From Lacticaseibacillus paracasei subsp. paracasei (GTDB taxonomy: Bacteria; Bacillota; Bacilli; Lactobacillales; Lactobacillaceae), in contig NZ_AP012541.1 of the NCBI RefSeq assembly GCF_000829035.1, positions 1,178,001-1,242,000 of the forward strand: a DNA stretch of 64,000 nucleotides. The letters run 5' to 3'. Below, in pieces: positions 8,725-17,370 of this stretch. Under the pieces are notes generated by a model. That model had not been told where the DNA came from. It searched no databases and was given only the letters and a program-made list of their open reading frames with translations. The position numbers and the translations under genes were made by a program. Position 1 is the stretch's first letter. Each line of letters starts with the position of its first letter.

Positions 8725-9327
8725 GTGGTTCTGTTTACACTTGAAGATTTCGCCGTTTTTAAGGCGACAACGCTGGCGACACGAATGCATTTGATTCGCG
8801 AACAATTGGATCCCAAGTTTGCTGAGGCCGCCACGGTGATTGTGCCGCTGCTGCAAACAGATCAGCAGGCGATCTATTCGCACATTGCGAAGCATCAACG
8901 TCGCTATCGCAATCCGCCGCCGAATACCTGGGTCGCGTTTTCAACCAGTTCACGCGGTTACAAAATGGTGCCGCATCTGGCGCTGGGCTTTTGGGATGAT
9001 CGGCTCTTCTTGTGGCTGTCAGTTTTACGTGAAAGTAAGCCGGCGTCGCGGGTATTGACGGGGATCACCGCGATGGCAACAACCTTACCGGGAAAATGGC
9101 AAGTGGCAGGGGAGCATACAGATAAGGCGATGTTACCACTGACTTCAGCCAATTTAGCGACAGTTGGGGCTCGATTTCAGACGATTAAAAAGGCGGAGTT
9201 CCTTCTAGGAAAAGTTTATTTGGCAGATGATCCGATTTGGGCAGATCCCGTGCGGCTTTGGCAGGACATACAACAGCGGGTTGTCGCCCTTAAACCAATG
9301 TTTGATCAGTTGGTTCAAAACGTCTAA
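8725..9327 (+). CDS. UPF0637/YktB family protein (DUF1054)
   Basis: About 200 residues. The beginning LFTLEDFAVFK, the RYRNPPPNTWVAFSTSSRGYKMVPHLALGFWDD block near residues 55-92, and the closing helices match the DUF1054 family of unknown function. The start is uncertain. GTG 8725 lies only 2 bases after AAAAGAGG, whereas CTG 8731 has an ideal 8-base spacing and would give the family-typical N-terminus starting at Phe-Thr. I keep GTG as the conventional choice. It stands alone, without a clear operon partner. Confidence 0.8.
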   Translation: MVLFTLEDFAVFKATTLATRMHLIREQLDPKFAEAATVIVPLLQTDQQAIYSHIAKHQRRYRNPPPNTWVAFSTSSRGYKMVPHLALGFWDDRLFLWLSVLRESKPASRVLTGITAMATTLPGKWQVAGEHTDKAMLPLTSANLATVGARFQTIKKAEFLLGKVYLADDPIWADPVRLWQDIQQRVVALKPMFDQLVQNV

Positions 9328-9535
9328 TGTCGGGGTGATCGCCTGCAAATGGATCATTTTGAATGCTTTGTATGAGAATTCAGCGAAACCTGTCCGCCGC
9401 CATGTTTAGGGTGGTAGAATCACACTGTGGTGTTGCTCGCCTGCGCGTGTTGGTAAAGTTTTGGCGAACGCCTATTTTGCCTAGTTCACCACTTGGATTA
9501 GCTAGCAAACTGCATCATGTTAAAGGAGAAAAGCC

Positions 9536-10201
9536 ATGCCAGATGTACGATTTCATAGTGTGTTTGATATTATCGGTCCAGTGATGGTCGGCCCAAGTAG
9601 TTCCCATACAGCAGGTGCCGCCCGAATTGGAAAAGTGGTTCGCGATATTTTTGGTGAAGCACCAGAAACGATCACGATTTACTTGTATGAATCGTTTGCC
9701 AAGACTTACCGCGGCCACGGGACAGATGTGGCTTTGGTCGCAGGATTATTAGGCATGGCGCCGGATGATCCGCATCTACCTGAATCAATGAAGCTTGCCT
9801 ATGATCAAGGCATTAAGGTTAGCTTTGTACCGAAAAGCGACAAAGTTGATCATCCAAACACAGCGCATATCGTGCTGCAAAAAGGCGACCACCGGCTAGC
9901 CGTGACTGGGGTATCGATTGGCGGCGGTAATATTCAGATTACTGAAATCAATGGCTTTAAGATTTCTCTGAGTATGGGGCAGCCAACTTATATTACAATT
10001 CATGAAGACGTTCCCGGGATGATCGCGCAGGTGACGAAAATCTTTTCCGATGCTGGTATTAACATCGGTACCATGACTGTGACTCGCGAATCAAAAGGCG
10101 AGCAGGCGATCATGATTATTGAAACAGACGACTATCAAGATGATATTTTGGCTAAGTTGAAACAATTGCCGCATATGGTGAATGTCACTTACTTCGAATG
10201 A
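9536..10201 (+). CDS. sdaAB: L-serine dehydratase, iron-sulfur-dependent, beta subunit
   Basis: 221 residues. The motif GPVMVGPSSSHTAGAARIGK (residues 15-34) is diagnostic of the serine dehydratase beta chain. The C-terminal ACT domain begins near residue 148 (ITIHEDVPGMIAQVTKIFSDAGINIGTM) and is the likely regulatory site. With the alpha chain it deaminates L-serine to pyruvate and ammonia through a 4Fe-4S cluster. AAAGGAG lies 8 bases before the ATG. It is followed after 48 bp by sdaAA, forming the usual two-gene operon. The 208 bp upstream hold no gene; I see no recognisable leader element there. Confidence 0.96.
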   Translation: MPDVRFHSVFDIIGPVMVGPSSSHTAGAARIGKVVRDIFGEAPETITIYLYESFAKTYRGHGTDVALVAGLLGMAPDDPHLPESMKLAYDQGIKVSFVPKSDKVDHPNTAHIVLQKGDHRLAVTGVSIGGGNIQITEINGFKISLSMGQPTYITIHEDVPGMIAQVTKIFSDAGINIGTMTVTRESKGEQAIMIIETDDYQDDILAKLKQLPHMVNVTYFE

Positions 10202-10249
10202 TAGTCGTTTTTAATTGTTGTCCCTGATGTTTTGATAAAGGAGTCGCCT

Positions 10250-11116
10250 ATGTTTTATACCGTCAAAGAATTGATTGAGCAAAGTCACGCGTTTCCATCT
10301 GTTGCTGCGTTAATGGTGCATACCGAGGTTGAAAACTCGACACGGACGGAGGCACAAGTTCGCCATCTTATGAGCCGCAATCTGGAAGTCATGGAACGAT
10401 CCGTCAAAGAAGGCATCGCTGGCGTCAAAAGTGTTACCGGTTTGACTGGCGGCGAGGCGAAGAAATTAGACGCTTATGTCACCAGTGGTCAGTTCATGAG
10501 CGGCAAGCCGATCATGGAGGCTGTTCGCAATGCGGTTGCTGTTAACGAGGTTAATGCCAAAATGGGCTTGATTTGTGCCACACCCACTGCAGGATCAGCT
10601 GGCGTTTTAGCTGGTGTTCTGCTTGCTATGCGTGATCGGTTGCATCTAAGTCATGATCAACAGTTGGATTTTCTTTTTACCGCTGGTGCGTTTGGCCTAG
10701 TGATTGCCAATAATGCGGGAATTGCAGGTGCAGAAGGCGGCTGCCAAGAGGAAGTCGGTTCTGCGAGTGCAATGGCGGCAGCTGCGTTGGTAACGGCTAA
10801 TGGCGGTACGGTGGAGCAAGCAGCGACTGCAGTTGCCATTACCTTACAGAACATGCTCGGGTTAGTCTGTGATCCAGTCGCTGGGTTAGTTGAGGTGCCG
10901 TGTGTAAAACGCAACGCGCTGGGCGCCAGTCAGGCGATGATTTCTGCTGACATGGCGTTGGCTGGTTGCATCAGTGTTATTCCGGCTGATGAAGTGATTG
11001 AGGCTGTGAATCGTGTCGGGATGCAATTACCAGCGACCTTACGGGAAACAGGCGAAGGCGGCTTAGCAACGACACCAACCGGATTGCGTTTGAAAGAGGA
11101 AATTTTCGGTAAATAA
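10250..11116 (+). CDS. sdaAA: L-serine dehydratase, iron-sulfur-dependent, alpha subunit
   Basis: 288 residues. Glycine-rich blocks GLTGGEAKKLDAY, ATPTAGSAGVLAGVL, GAEGGCQEEVGSASAMAAAA and the region GLVCDPVAGLVEVPCVKRNA carry the conserved Cys residues that bind the 4Fe-4S cluster. It is the catalytic partner of sdaAB immediately upstream. ATG 10250 follows AAAGGAG with a 6-base spacer; the longer frame from TTG 10232 would overlap that site and is unlikely. Length and motif order are normal for the Gram-positive split enzyme. Confidence 0.96.
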   Translation: MFYTVKELIEQSHAFPSVAALMVHTEVENSTRTEAQVRHLMSRNLEVMERSVKEGIAGVKSVTGLTGGEAKKLDAYVTSGQFMSGKPIMEAVRNAVAVNEVNAKMGLICATPTAGSAGVLAGVLLAMRDRLHLSHDQQLDFLFTAGAFGLVIANNAGIAGAEGGCQEEVGSASAMAAAALVTANGGTVEQAATAVAITLQNMLGLVCDPVAGLVEVPCVKRNALGASQAMISADMALAGCISVIPADEVIEAVNRVGMQLPATLRETGEGGLATTPTGLRLKEEIFGK

Positions 11117-11218
11117 TCATTGTCAGTCTTGGCTATTTCAGGACGTGATATTTGTGGAGATGCCCCAAGCTGGGTGTTAGCGTCAGTTGCAGTTTAAACG
11201 GAAACACAGGAGGAGCTC

Positions 11219-11902
11219 GTGATTCATTTCTATATTGTTCGTCATGGGGAAACAGCCGGTAATGTCAGCCAGTTAATTCAAGGTATCACCAATTCGCAAC
11301 TCAATGCGCGTGGCCGTAAACAGGCATTGGCTTTGGGCCGCGGGTTGCGGGCAAGCGGTTTGATGATCGACCGAGTCGTTGCCAGTGATCTGCTTCGAGC
11401 ACAGGAAACTGCGCAACAAATTTTACTGGGCATGCAGGTAAAGCTGGCAATTGAAACCGACAAAGGACTGCGTGAAGAAAATGATGGCGTTTTTGAAGGA
11501 CGATCGTTAAAAGATGTTTCACAGGAGGTTTTTGGTGTTCCGGATTATCACATTCTTGTGCGCAGCGGTAAAATGCCGCTGGAAGCGATTCCTGATGGGA
11601 TACACGCAGCTGATGCAACTAATCAAGCTGAGAATACGCAACAAGTGGTTTCTCGGTATGATTTTGCCATGCGCCGAATTGTGACAGCCGCAGAAGCTGC
11701 GAATGAGACCAATGTGTTGGTCGTCAGCCATGGCACGGCCAGTCTCCTGTGGTTACGAGCGCATGGTGGCGATTTGCCAAATCGGACCGAACTCACGAAT
11801 GCCAGTGTTAGCAAGGTTACCTATGACAACGGGCGATTTAAAGTTGACTGGATGGACAACACTGAGTTTCGTGATCAGGGATTAAAAGAAGAATTATCGT
11901 AA
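11219..11902 (+). CDS. Histidine phosphatase family protein (phosphoglycerate-mutase-like)
   Basis: 227 residues. The catalytic RHGE tetrad is at residues 8-11 (IVRHGETAGN). The second Arg lies in VASDLLRAQETAQ (about 61), Glu in LREENDGVFEG (about 82), and the second catalytic His in VVSHGTASLLW (about 170). This is branch 1 of the superfamily, usually broad phosphatases rather than glycolytic mutases. It acts in the cytosol; the substrate is unknown. GTG 11219 follows AGGAGG. No close operon partner is seen; the downstream 600 bp is gene-free. Confidence 0.88.
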   Translation: MIHFYIVRHGETAGNVSQLIQGITNSQLNARGRKQALALGRGLRASGLMIDRVVASDLLRAQETAQQILLGMQVKLAIETDKGLREENDGVFEGRSLKDVSQEVFGVPDYHILVRSGKMPLEAIPDGIHAADATNQAENTQQVVSRYDFAMRRIVTAAEAANETNVLVVSHGTASLLWLRAHGGDLPNRTELTNASVSKVTYDNGRFKVDWMDNTEFRDQGLKEELS

Positions 11903-12008
11903 AAATATTGGAAAAGTAGGTGAGACATAATGCTCTCATCGGGCTTGTGATTCATTAAATTCCGAATAATCACAGGAAGATGCTAGGCTATAACTTCCTT
12001 GCCGTGCC

Positions 12009-12190
12009 AAACTCCGCAATCTCCGGCCAGCTGGGGCTTGCGACGCGAAGCTAGAGCAGAGACGGTGCTTTGAGCTCGCAAAGTGCGCGGTCTCAAAGTC
12101 GCCTAACAACATCAGCGACAAAGCCCGGTCGCTGTGTTGTTTCCACGGCTGAGCCCCATCTGGCCTACGATTGCTTCGCCTTGGCACTAC
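12009..12190. repeat. Long imperfect hairpin element (interspersed)
   Basis: This lies in the gene-free 597-bp gap 11903-12499. Nested arms pair over about 45 bp: GTGCCAA with TTGGCAC, GCAATC with GATTGC, and GGCCAGCTGGGGCT with AGCCCCATCTGGCC. The interior has a smaller hairpin, CTTTGAG...CTCAAAG. A copy of the right arm alone occurs at about 17186-17240. No open frame accounts for it. It could be a MITE-like element or a structured RNA; a terminator follows at 12221. Confidence 0.6.
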
Positions 12191-12220
12191 TGCCTTTAAA
12201 ATCGCAATAAATATTGCACC

Positions 12221-12259
12221 AAAAAGGAACAATTTTTCTAATTGAAATTGTTCCTTTTT
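12221..12259 (+). terminator. Strong rho-independent hairpin
   Basis: AAAAAGGAACAATTT pairs with AAATTGTTCCTTTTT. The A and T tracts on both sides make it potentially bidirectional. Confidence 0.8.
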
Positions 12260-12499
12260 GTCTGGCTGAGAATTAATCTTAGATTGTTTTTAGTGATGGC
12301 ACTTGTCTATATTTTAGGTGGCTCGGTTAGGTTCATCAGAGTAAAAAGGTTGTGCGCTATCGAAATTCGCCATTCGCGCGTATACTTGTCCTTAAGATAT
12401 GGGCCATCACAGTTTTTGTGACCGTGATAACTTAGTAAAAATAGGCAAGCTTATTCATCGTCGTTAAGTTGATAAGCACATTTAAAAGGAGCTGGTGAC

Positions 12500-13330
12500 A
12501 TGGAGCAAGATGTATTTTTAGCTAAGGTGACTAACTTGATGCTTGCACCGGGAACGCGTGCATTTGAGCGCGAACAATTGCGCCAGGCCAAACATTTGGT
12601 AGAGGCCGGGCGACCAGTGGCGGAAGGCTGGGCCCAACTTGAATCATCTTTGCGGCCATTGGCGATGCGTGATAACCTGACCCCGGATGTGTCTGATTTT
12701 TATCGGGCAGAGACCGGTGATCCAGCAGGGGCAGTGCAGACAGATTTGAGTGCTCATTTTGATCGCGACATGCCGTTTCAGGAGCGGGCCATTTTTGCTG
12801 GCGGTTGTTTCTGGTGTATGGTTGAACCATTCGTCGATTTGCCTGGTATCACCGCAGTCACTTCGGGGTACACTGGCGGGCATAGCGCACATCCCACTTA
12901 TGAACAAGTGATCGGCGGCTATACCGGGCATGTTGAAGCCGTTGAAATTATTTTTGATACCCGCAAAATGAGCTACGCGGCATTAGTGGCGCTTTATTTT
13001 CAGTTAACTGATCCGACTGATGCACTGGGGCAATTTCAAGATCGCGGCAGTCAATATCGTCCTGTGATTTTTGCCAAAGACGATATGCAACGCCAGATAG
13101 CGGAAGCGGCTAAGGCTGAATTGGCTGCTTCTGGGCGTTATTTGCGGCCAATCATCACTGCAATTGAACCTGTTGCGACTTTTTGGCCAGCCGAGAACTA
13201 TCATCAAGACTTTTATAAAAAGAATCCGAAGCGCTACCAGATGGTTGAACGGACGCGCCGCCAGTTTCTTCAATTTCAGCGTGCACAAGGCAACCTGCGG
13301 GTGATGTTGAAACGGCGTAAAAAGGCATAA
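12500..13330 (+). CDS. msrA: Peptide methionine sulfoxide reductase MsrA with N-terminal extension
   Basis: 276 residues. The catalytic motif GGCFWC starts near residue 100, followed by [15 protein letters not shown] and [15 protein letters not shown], and [15 protein letters not shown] closes the active site. It reduces the S-epimer of methionine sulfoxide. Unlike typical MsrA of 150-180 residues, it carries about 95 residues before the catalytic domain and a basic C-terminal tail of about 25. The extension is helical, without a signal peptide; its role is unknown. AAAGGAG precedes the ATG. No MsrB gene is adjacent. Confidence 0.93.
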   Translation: MEQDVFLAKVTNLMLAPGTRAFEREQLRQAKHLVEAGRPVAEGWAQLESSLRPLAMRDNLTPDVSDFYRAETGDPAGAVQTDLSAHFDRDMPFQERAIFAGGCFWCMVEPFVDLPGITAVTSGYTGGHSAHPTYEQVIGGYTGHVEAVEIIFDTRKMSYAALVALYFQLTDPTDALGQFQDRGSQYRPVIFAKDDMQRQIAEAAKAELAASGRYLRPIITAIEPVATFWPAENYHQDFYKKNPKRYQMVERTRRQFLQFQRAQGNLRVMLKRRKKA

Positions 13331-13378
13331 ATTCTTGCAGTCAAATGGCAGTTGTTGTTGAAACGGAGGTAGTGGCCT

Positions 13379-14314
13379 ATGCGGGAACCGATACGACATT
13401 GGACGCAAAAGAATATGCCTGATCTTCACGGCAGCTATGCGGTCGTAACAGGTGGTACCAGCGGAGTTGGGTTTGCAATGAGTGCTGCTTTGTTGCGGCA
13501 CGGGGCAACGGTGATCATTGTTGGCAAACAGGCATCAAAAGGCGTCACTGCTGCAGCCAAGTTAAGGGCGCAAACCGGTCAACAAAATGTCACGTTTATG
13601 GGCGCTGATCTGGCGGATCAAGCAGCCACTAAACAATTAGCCAACCGCCTGCTGAGGATGCTTCCGAAGCTGGATATTTTAATCAATAATGCCGGTGTGA
13701 TGATGCCCGCTAAGCGTACCTTGACCCGTGACGGTCTCGAGCTGATGTGGGCAGTGAATTATTTTGCCGGATTTATCTTAACAATCGAACTGATGCCGCT
13801 ACTATTGCGATCGGATCATGCCCGTGTGGTTAACGTTGCCTCAATCGCCATGGGTCGACCACATTTGACCTTTAATCAGTTTGATGGCCATGACTATCGC
13901 CCTTGGACGATTTATACGACTACCAAGCTGGCGCAAGCGATGATGGTGGTTAAGCTCAATCAGCTATTGACAGAGGCAGGACAGTCGGTGACCGTGACTG
14001 GCTCAAGTCCGGGATTAGCCGCAACAAGTTTGAAAACAATCAGCTCAAGGAAAACTGCGTGGTTGATGCGAATGGGTGCGTTGAGTTTTCGCTTGCTGCC
14101 GTTTCTCCGGCAGTCGCCAGATCAGGCGGCATTGCCAGCACTGTACGCCGCAACTGATCCCAATGCGCAAGGCGGCGTGATTTATGCACCACATGCATGG
14201 CGTGGTTTGCGAGGTTACCCGGCATTATGGGCTTGGAATCAGCGGCCCGAATTACACGATCAGAAGTTGCTTGATCGTTTATATCGGGCTTCACGCAATG
14301 TAACTGGCGTATGA
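13379..14314 (+). CDS. Short-chain dehydrogenase/reductase (SDR)
   Basis: 311 residues. The cofactor-binding TGGTSGVGFA is near residues 23-32, the NNAGVM motif near 100, the catalytic Ser in VVNVASIAMG (about 155), and the YTTTK Tyr-x3-Lys pair (about 178-182). This order is that of classical, retinol-dehydrogenase-like SDRs. It is a cytosolic NAD(P)-dependent oxidoreductase with unknown substrate. ACGGAGG precedes ATG 13379. It lies 48 bp after msrA on the same strand and may be co-transcribed with it. Confidence 0.9.
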   Translation: MREPIRHWTQKNMPDLHGSYAVVTGGTSGVGFAMSAALLRHGATVIIVGKQASKGVTAAAKLRAQTGQQNVTFMGADLADQAATKQLANRLLRMLPKLDILINNAGVMMPAKRTLTRDGLELMWAVNYFAGFILTIELMPLLLRSDHARVVNVASIAMGRPHLTFNQFDGHDYRPWTIYTTTKLAQAMMVVKLNQLLTEAGQSVTVTGSSPGLAATSLKTISSRKTAWLMRMGALSFRLLPFLRQSPDQAALPALYAATDPNAQGGVIYAPHAWRGLRGYPALWAWNQRPELHDQKLLDRLYRASRNVTGV

Positions 14315-14575
14315 TTGCCATTTTGGGCACGTTAGATTTTCTAAGAAGCGACTTTGCTAATGCCCCAAAAGCATCATTTCTGCTGATCCCATGCTATTTT
14401 TGCTGTGATTAGCGTTGTGTAAGCGGTTCACCTAAAATGGTACATATAGTGGTGAGCACACTCGCTAACACCAATATATTGTATATTCAAGACTTACATT
14501 TAAAAAAATTTGTTGCATAATAGAGCATAGTCGTTGTCAATGCAACGAAAACGAAAGTTTAAGGGAGTCTTGTTT

Positions 14576-15307
14576 GTGCAAACATCTGGGAATTATTTTA
14601 GTTGGTTGATGCATCAGTTGAAGGGGTGGCCGCAGCAAAACTATTATTTGTTCTGGTTTGCTTTTGGGTGTCAGTTGATGACCCTTGTAGATGCTAAGAT
14701 AACCCCCGTGACTATCATTACTTTTATTGGGACAACTTTGGGTGTGCTTTGCGTCTTGGCCATTAATGCCACTAAAGCAGTCAATGGGTGGTTAGGTCTT
14801 TTGAGTGCCGCATGTTTTATCTATGTCGGCTTTATCGCCCGCAATTATCTATCAATGTTTGAACAGCTAGCCTATGTGGTGACACTTGATTTGCCAGTTT
14901 TGATTAGCGTTCGGACTTGGAATGATGATACTAAGAACAACTTGAAGACATTCAATGCCCAGAAATGGATGCTGTCAATTGGCTTTACGTTGATTGTGTG
15001 GGCGGTAAGCGCCTATTTGATCGGCCAGTTTACCAATGATCCGCGGCCGATTTTTGATGGTATGGCTTTTGCGATTTCATTGACTGGTGGGATTGTTTGC
15101 TTCCTGCGATACAACAATCAATACTTCTGGTGGTTGTTCAGTGGCGTGGCTCAGCTCGTTTTATGGGCCATTACTTTTGCGCAAGGGGATGCCAGTTTAG
15201 CGATGGCGATTAATGCCAGCATTTACGTCATTAATGATATTTTGGCCTTCACGGTTAGTCCATGGTTCAATCGGGGCCGCAAGCAGCTGGGTCTAAAAAC
15301 GATCTAA
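14576..15307 (+). CDS. PnuC-type nicotinamide riboside/mononucleotide transporter
   Basis: 243 residues with about seven hydrophobic segments. Features typical of PnuC are the WxGxxxAACFIYVGFIARNY region near residues 85-105 and the C-terminal NASIYVINDILAFTVSPWF. The family imports nicotinamide riboside for NAD synthesis. I place the start at GTG 14576, 9 bases after AAGGGA; upstream in-frame TTG codons would put the ribosome site inside the gene. The 260-bp upstream region has an AT-rich promoter-like zone and a short GGTG...CACC dyad, possibly an operator. Confidence 0.85.
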   Translation: MQTSGNYFSWLMHQLKGWPQQNYYLFWFAFGCQLMTLVDAKITPVTIITFIGTTLGVLCVLAINATKAVNGWLGLLSAACFIYVGFIARNYLSMFEQLAYVVTLDLPVLISVRTWNDDTKNNLKTFNAQKWMLSIGFTLIVWAVSAYLIGQFTNDPRPIFDGMAFAISLTGGIVCFLRYNNQYFWWLFSGVAQLVLWAITFAQGDASLAMAINASIYVINDILAFTVSPWFNRGRKQLGLKTI

Positions 15308-15382
15308 GTGGTGCTTTAGCTGTGTTTGTGGTAATGTTTGTTGTTGGCGCAACATAATAAACATAATTGAGGAGCGAGATCT

Positions 15383-16111
15383 GTGATCTACATTTTAGGC
15401 AGTATTGGTGCAGGAAAAACGTCGCTGACAAAAGTTTTGTCAGAAGATATGCAGGCACCGGCATATTATGAAGATGTTGAAGGTAATGGCATGATCGCCA
15501 ATATGTTGCAAAAATTTTATGGTGCAGGCGTTGAGAGTCGTAAGCGAACCGGCGCGATGTTGCAGATTGCATTTCTCACGTTCCGTTACCAGCAATTGAA
15601 GAAGGCTGTGACCCAAGAAAACGCGATCATGGATTCTTCGCTTGAATCAGACTTCGTGATGGCCTCGCAGTTGCATAAACACGGTGAAATTGATGATGTT
15701 GATTTCAACGTTTATGTGACACTGTCTCAAGAGATGCAAAGTAATGTCAATGGCAGTCCTTGGAACGGTTTTCCTGATCTAGCAGTTTATCTGAAAATTG
15801 ATCCAGATCACGAAATTGACGAAATTCAAAGTCGTGGTCGCGATATGGAAGATATTCGCGAAAAGCCGGAGTTGGTCGATTACTATCGGCGTGTCAACAC
15901 AGCTTATCGTGATTGGGCAAAGGGTTATACGCGCTCGTCTATGATTACAATTGATCGTGATCGTTATGACTTTATGCACTCAGCAGCTGACCGTGCCAGT
16001 GTGTTGGATCAAATTGAAACCAAGCTTGTTGATCTCGGCAAATTATCTCCGCAAGCATTTGATGCGTTGCAAGCGCAACATGCAGATGGGCCGATTTCTA
16101 AGTTTGCATGA
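15383..16111 (+). CDS. Deoxynucleoside kinase family protein
   Basis: 242 residues. The P-loop GSIGAGKTS is at residues 6-14. The DRS-like region is MDSSLESDF (near 77-85), and the LID region carries several Arg (QSRGRDMEDIREK, about 150-162). It phosphorylates deoxyadenosine/deoxyguanosine or deoxycytidine in salvage; lactobacilli often rely on such kinases. The precise specificity is not readable. GTG 15383 follows GGAGCGAG. A strong terminator ends the gene. Confidence 0.88.
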   Translation: MIYILGSIGAGKTSLTKVLSEDMQAPAYYEDVEGNGMIANMLQKFYGAGVESRKRTGAMLQIAFLTFRYQQLKKAVTQENAIMDSSLESDFVMASQLHKHGEIDDVDFNVYVTLSQEMQSNVNGSPWNGFPDLAVYLKIDPDHEIDEIQSRGRDMEDIREKPELVDYYRRVNTAYRDWAKGYTRSSMITIDRDRYDFMHSAADRASVLDQIETKLVDLGKLSPQAFDALQAQHADGPISKFA

Positions 16112-16134
16112 TTTCCAGTTAAATTGTTAGAAAC

Positions 16135-16182
16135 AACGACCTGTGTCATCCTCATTTTTAGGGGATAACACAGGTCGTTTTT
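16135..16182 (+). terminator. Terminator after the deoxynucleoside kinase
   Basis: AACGACCTGTGT pairs with ACACAGGTCGTTTTTT across a loop of about 20 bases. Confidence 0.85.
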
Positions 16183-16370
16183 GATTTGTTTCATAAAACA
16201 TGTTCACAAACACAGCAACTCGGTCGATTCACGCGATGCCATCTGTTTTCGATTGCAAGTTCAGTCTATGATATGCTTATGGTATAAGAAGTCATGGTTC
16301 GAAACCCTAACTAGCATTGGTTGTCAGTAGGGTAAAGGACACTGACCCCACTAGAAGGAGGAACTCATTC

Positions 16371-17183
16371 GTGACAATTTATGATCAGCACATGCATACC
16401 TTGTATTCATTTGATTCCGAAGCCCAACTCCGTGATTACTTAACGCAGACAAAGGCGCCTGTCGTGACAACAGAACATTTAGAGTTTGATAATCCTGATG
16501 ATGGCGGCCGGGATAATCTGCCTGATTATGCTAGGATGAAGGCAACGCAGGCGGCTCTGGCCGAAAAATTTCCGAACGAATTCTTGCTTGGGATCGAAGC
16601 TGGCTATTTTGCTCCTGCCGATGCTCGATTCCGACAGTACTTGGACAACCATGACTTTGATTTGACACTTTTGAGTTTTCATCATGATGGTCATTACGAT
16701 TATCTGGATGAGCAATTGATCACCATGCCAGCTAAACAGCAGCTTGAAGATTACTTTGAACGGATGCTCGCTGGCCTCAAACGATTTCATGATGCCGACG
16801 TCTTGGCACACTTTGACTATGCCTTGCGCCGATTTGACATCACACCGGACCAGCTAGAAGCTTGGGGCAAGCCGTTGTTGGATCAAATTTTTACCATTGC
16901 CGTCGAAAATGACTTGGCGTTGGAGTTGAATACGAAGTCAATGTATCGCTGGGGCAATGCACCACTGTATGATCAGGCGATTGCTTGGTATCAAGCAGCG
17001 GGTGGTCACTTGTTTACTATTGGCAGTGATGCGCATGAAGGACCGCAATACGAGGCAAACTTTGCTGATGCGCTAGCGATGCTTAAACGTCACGGGGTAA
17101 AAGAAATCGCCACGTATCGTCAACATCAGCGGACAATGGTACCGATTGAGCCGCCAGTGATTGATGCTGATAATGCTTATTAA
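16371..17183 (+). CDS. PHP-domain phosphatase, histidinol-phosphatase-like (HisK type)
   Basis: 270 residues. The metal-binding HxH motif is in DQHMHTLYSFDSE near residue 5. Further His/Asp ligands include TTEH, GIEAGYF, SFHHDGHYDY, LAHFDY and a closing GSDAHEG. This is a monofunctional PHP phosphatase. HisK members hydrolyse histidinol phosphate, but no his genes lie nearby, so the true substrate may be another phosphoester. GTG 16371 is set by AAGGAGG 8 bases upstream. It runs alone, ending in a bidirectional terminator shared with the convergent oppA-like gene. Confidence 0.85.
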   Translation: MTIYDQHMHTLYSFDSEAQLRDYLTQTKAPVVTTEHLEFDNPDDGGRDNLPDYARMKATQAALAEKFPNEFLLGIEAGYFAPADARFRQYLDNHDFDLTLLSFHHDGHYDYLDEQLITMPAKQQLEDYFERMLAGLKRFHDADVLAHFDYALRRFDITPDQLEAWGKPLLDQIFTIAVENDLALELNTKSMYRWGNAPLYDQAIAWYQAAGGHLFTIGSDAHEGPQYEANFADALAMLKRHGVKEIATYRQHQRTMVPIEPPVIDADNAY

Positions 17184-17185
17184 TT

Positions 17186-17240
17186 CGGCCGAGCCCCATC
17201 TGACCTATGATTGATCCGCCTTGGCACTGACGTCTTTAAG
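17186..17240. repeat. Solo arm of the long hairpin element
   Basis: GCCGAGCCCCATCTGACC, then ATTGATCCGCCTTGGCACTG, then TCTTTAA match the right arm of the element at 12009-12190 with a few changes. The left arm is absent. Confidence 0.6.
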
Positions 17241-17266
17241 TCGCAGTGATTTGTTTAGACGAAATA

Positions 17267-17314
17267 AAAAGCGAACAATTTTCCCAAAAATTTTGGGAAG
17301 GTTGTTCGCTTTTA
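17267..17314. terminator. Bidirectional terminator between convergent genes
   Basis: AAAAGCGAACAA and TTCCCAAAA pair with TTTTGGGAA and TTGTTCGCTTTT. It serves the PHP gene and the oppA-like gene. Confidence 0.8.
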
Positions 17315-17370
17315 TTTGTCAGTCGCGCATTATAGGAAAGCCTGTTTTGCTACGTAACGCCAAGAAGCGC

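Noticed and set aside
14315..14575. Riboswitch upstream of the PnuC-type gene
   Set aside because: I see a promoter-like AT-rich zone and one short dyad only; nothing matches a riboswitch class I can recognise by eye.
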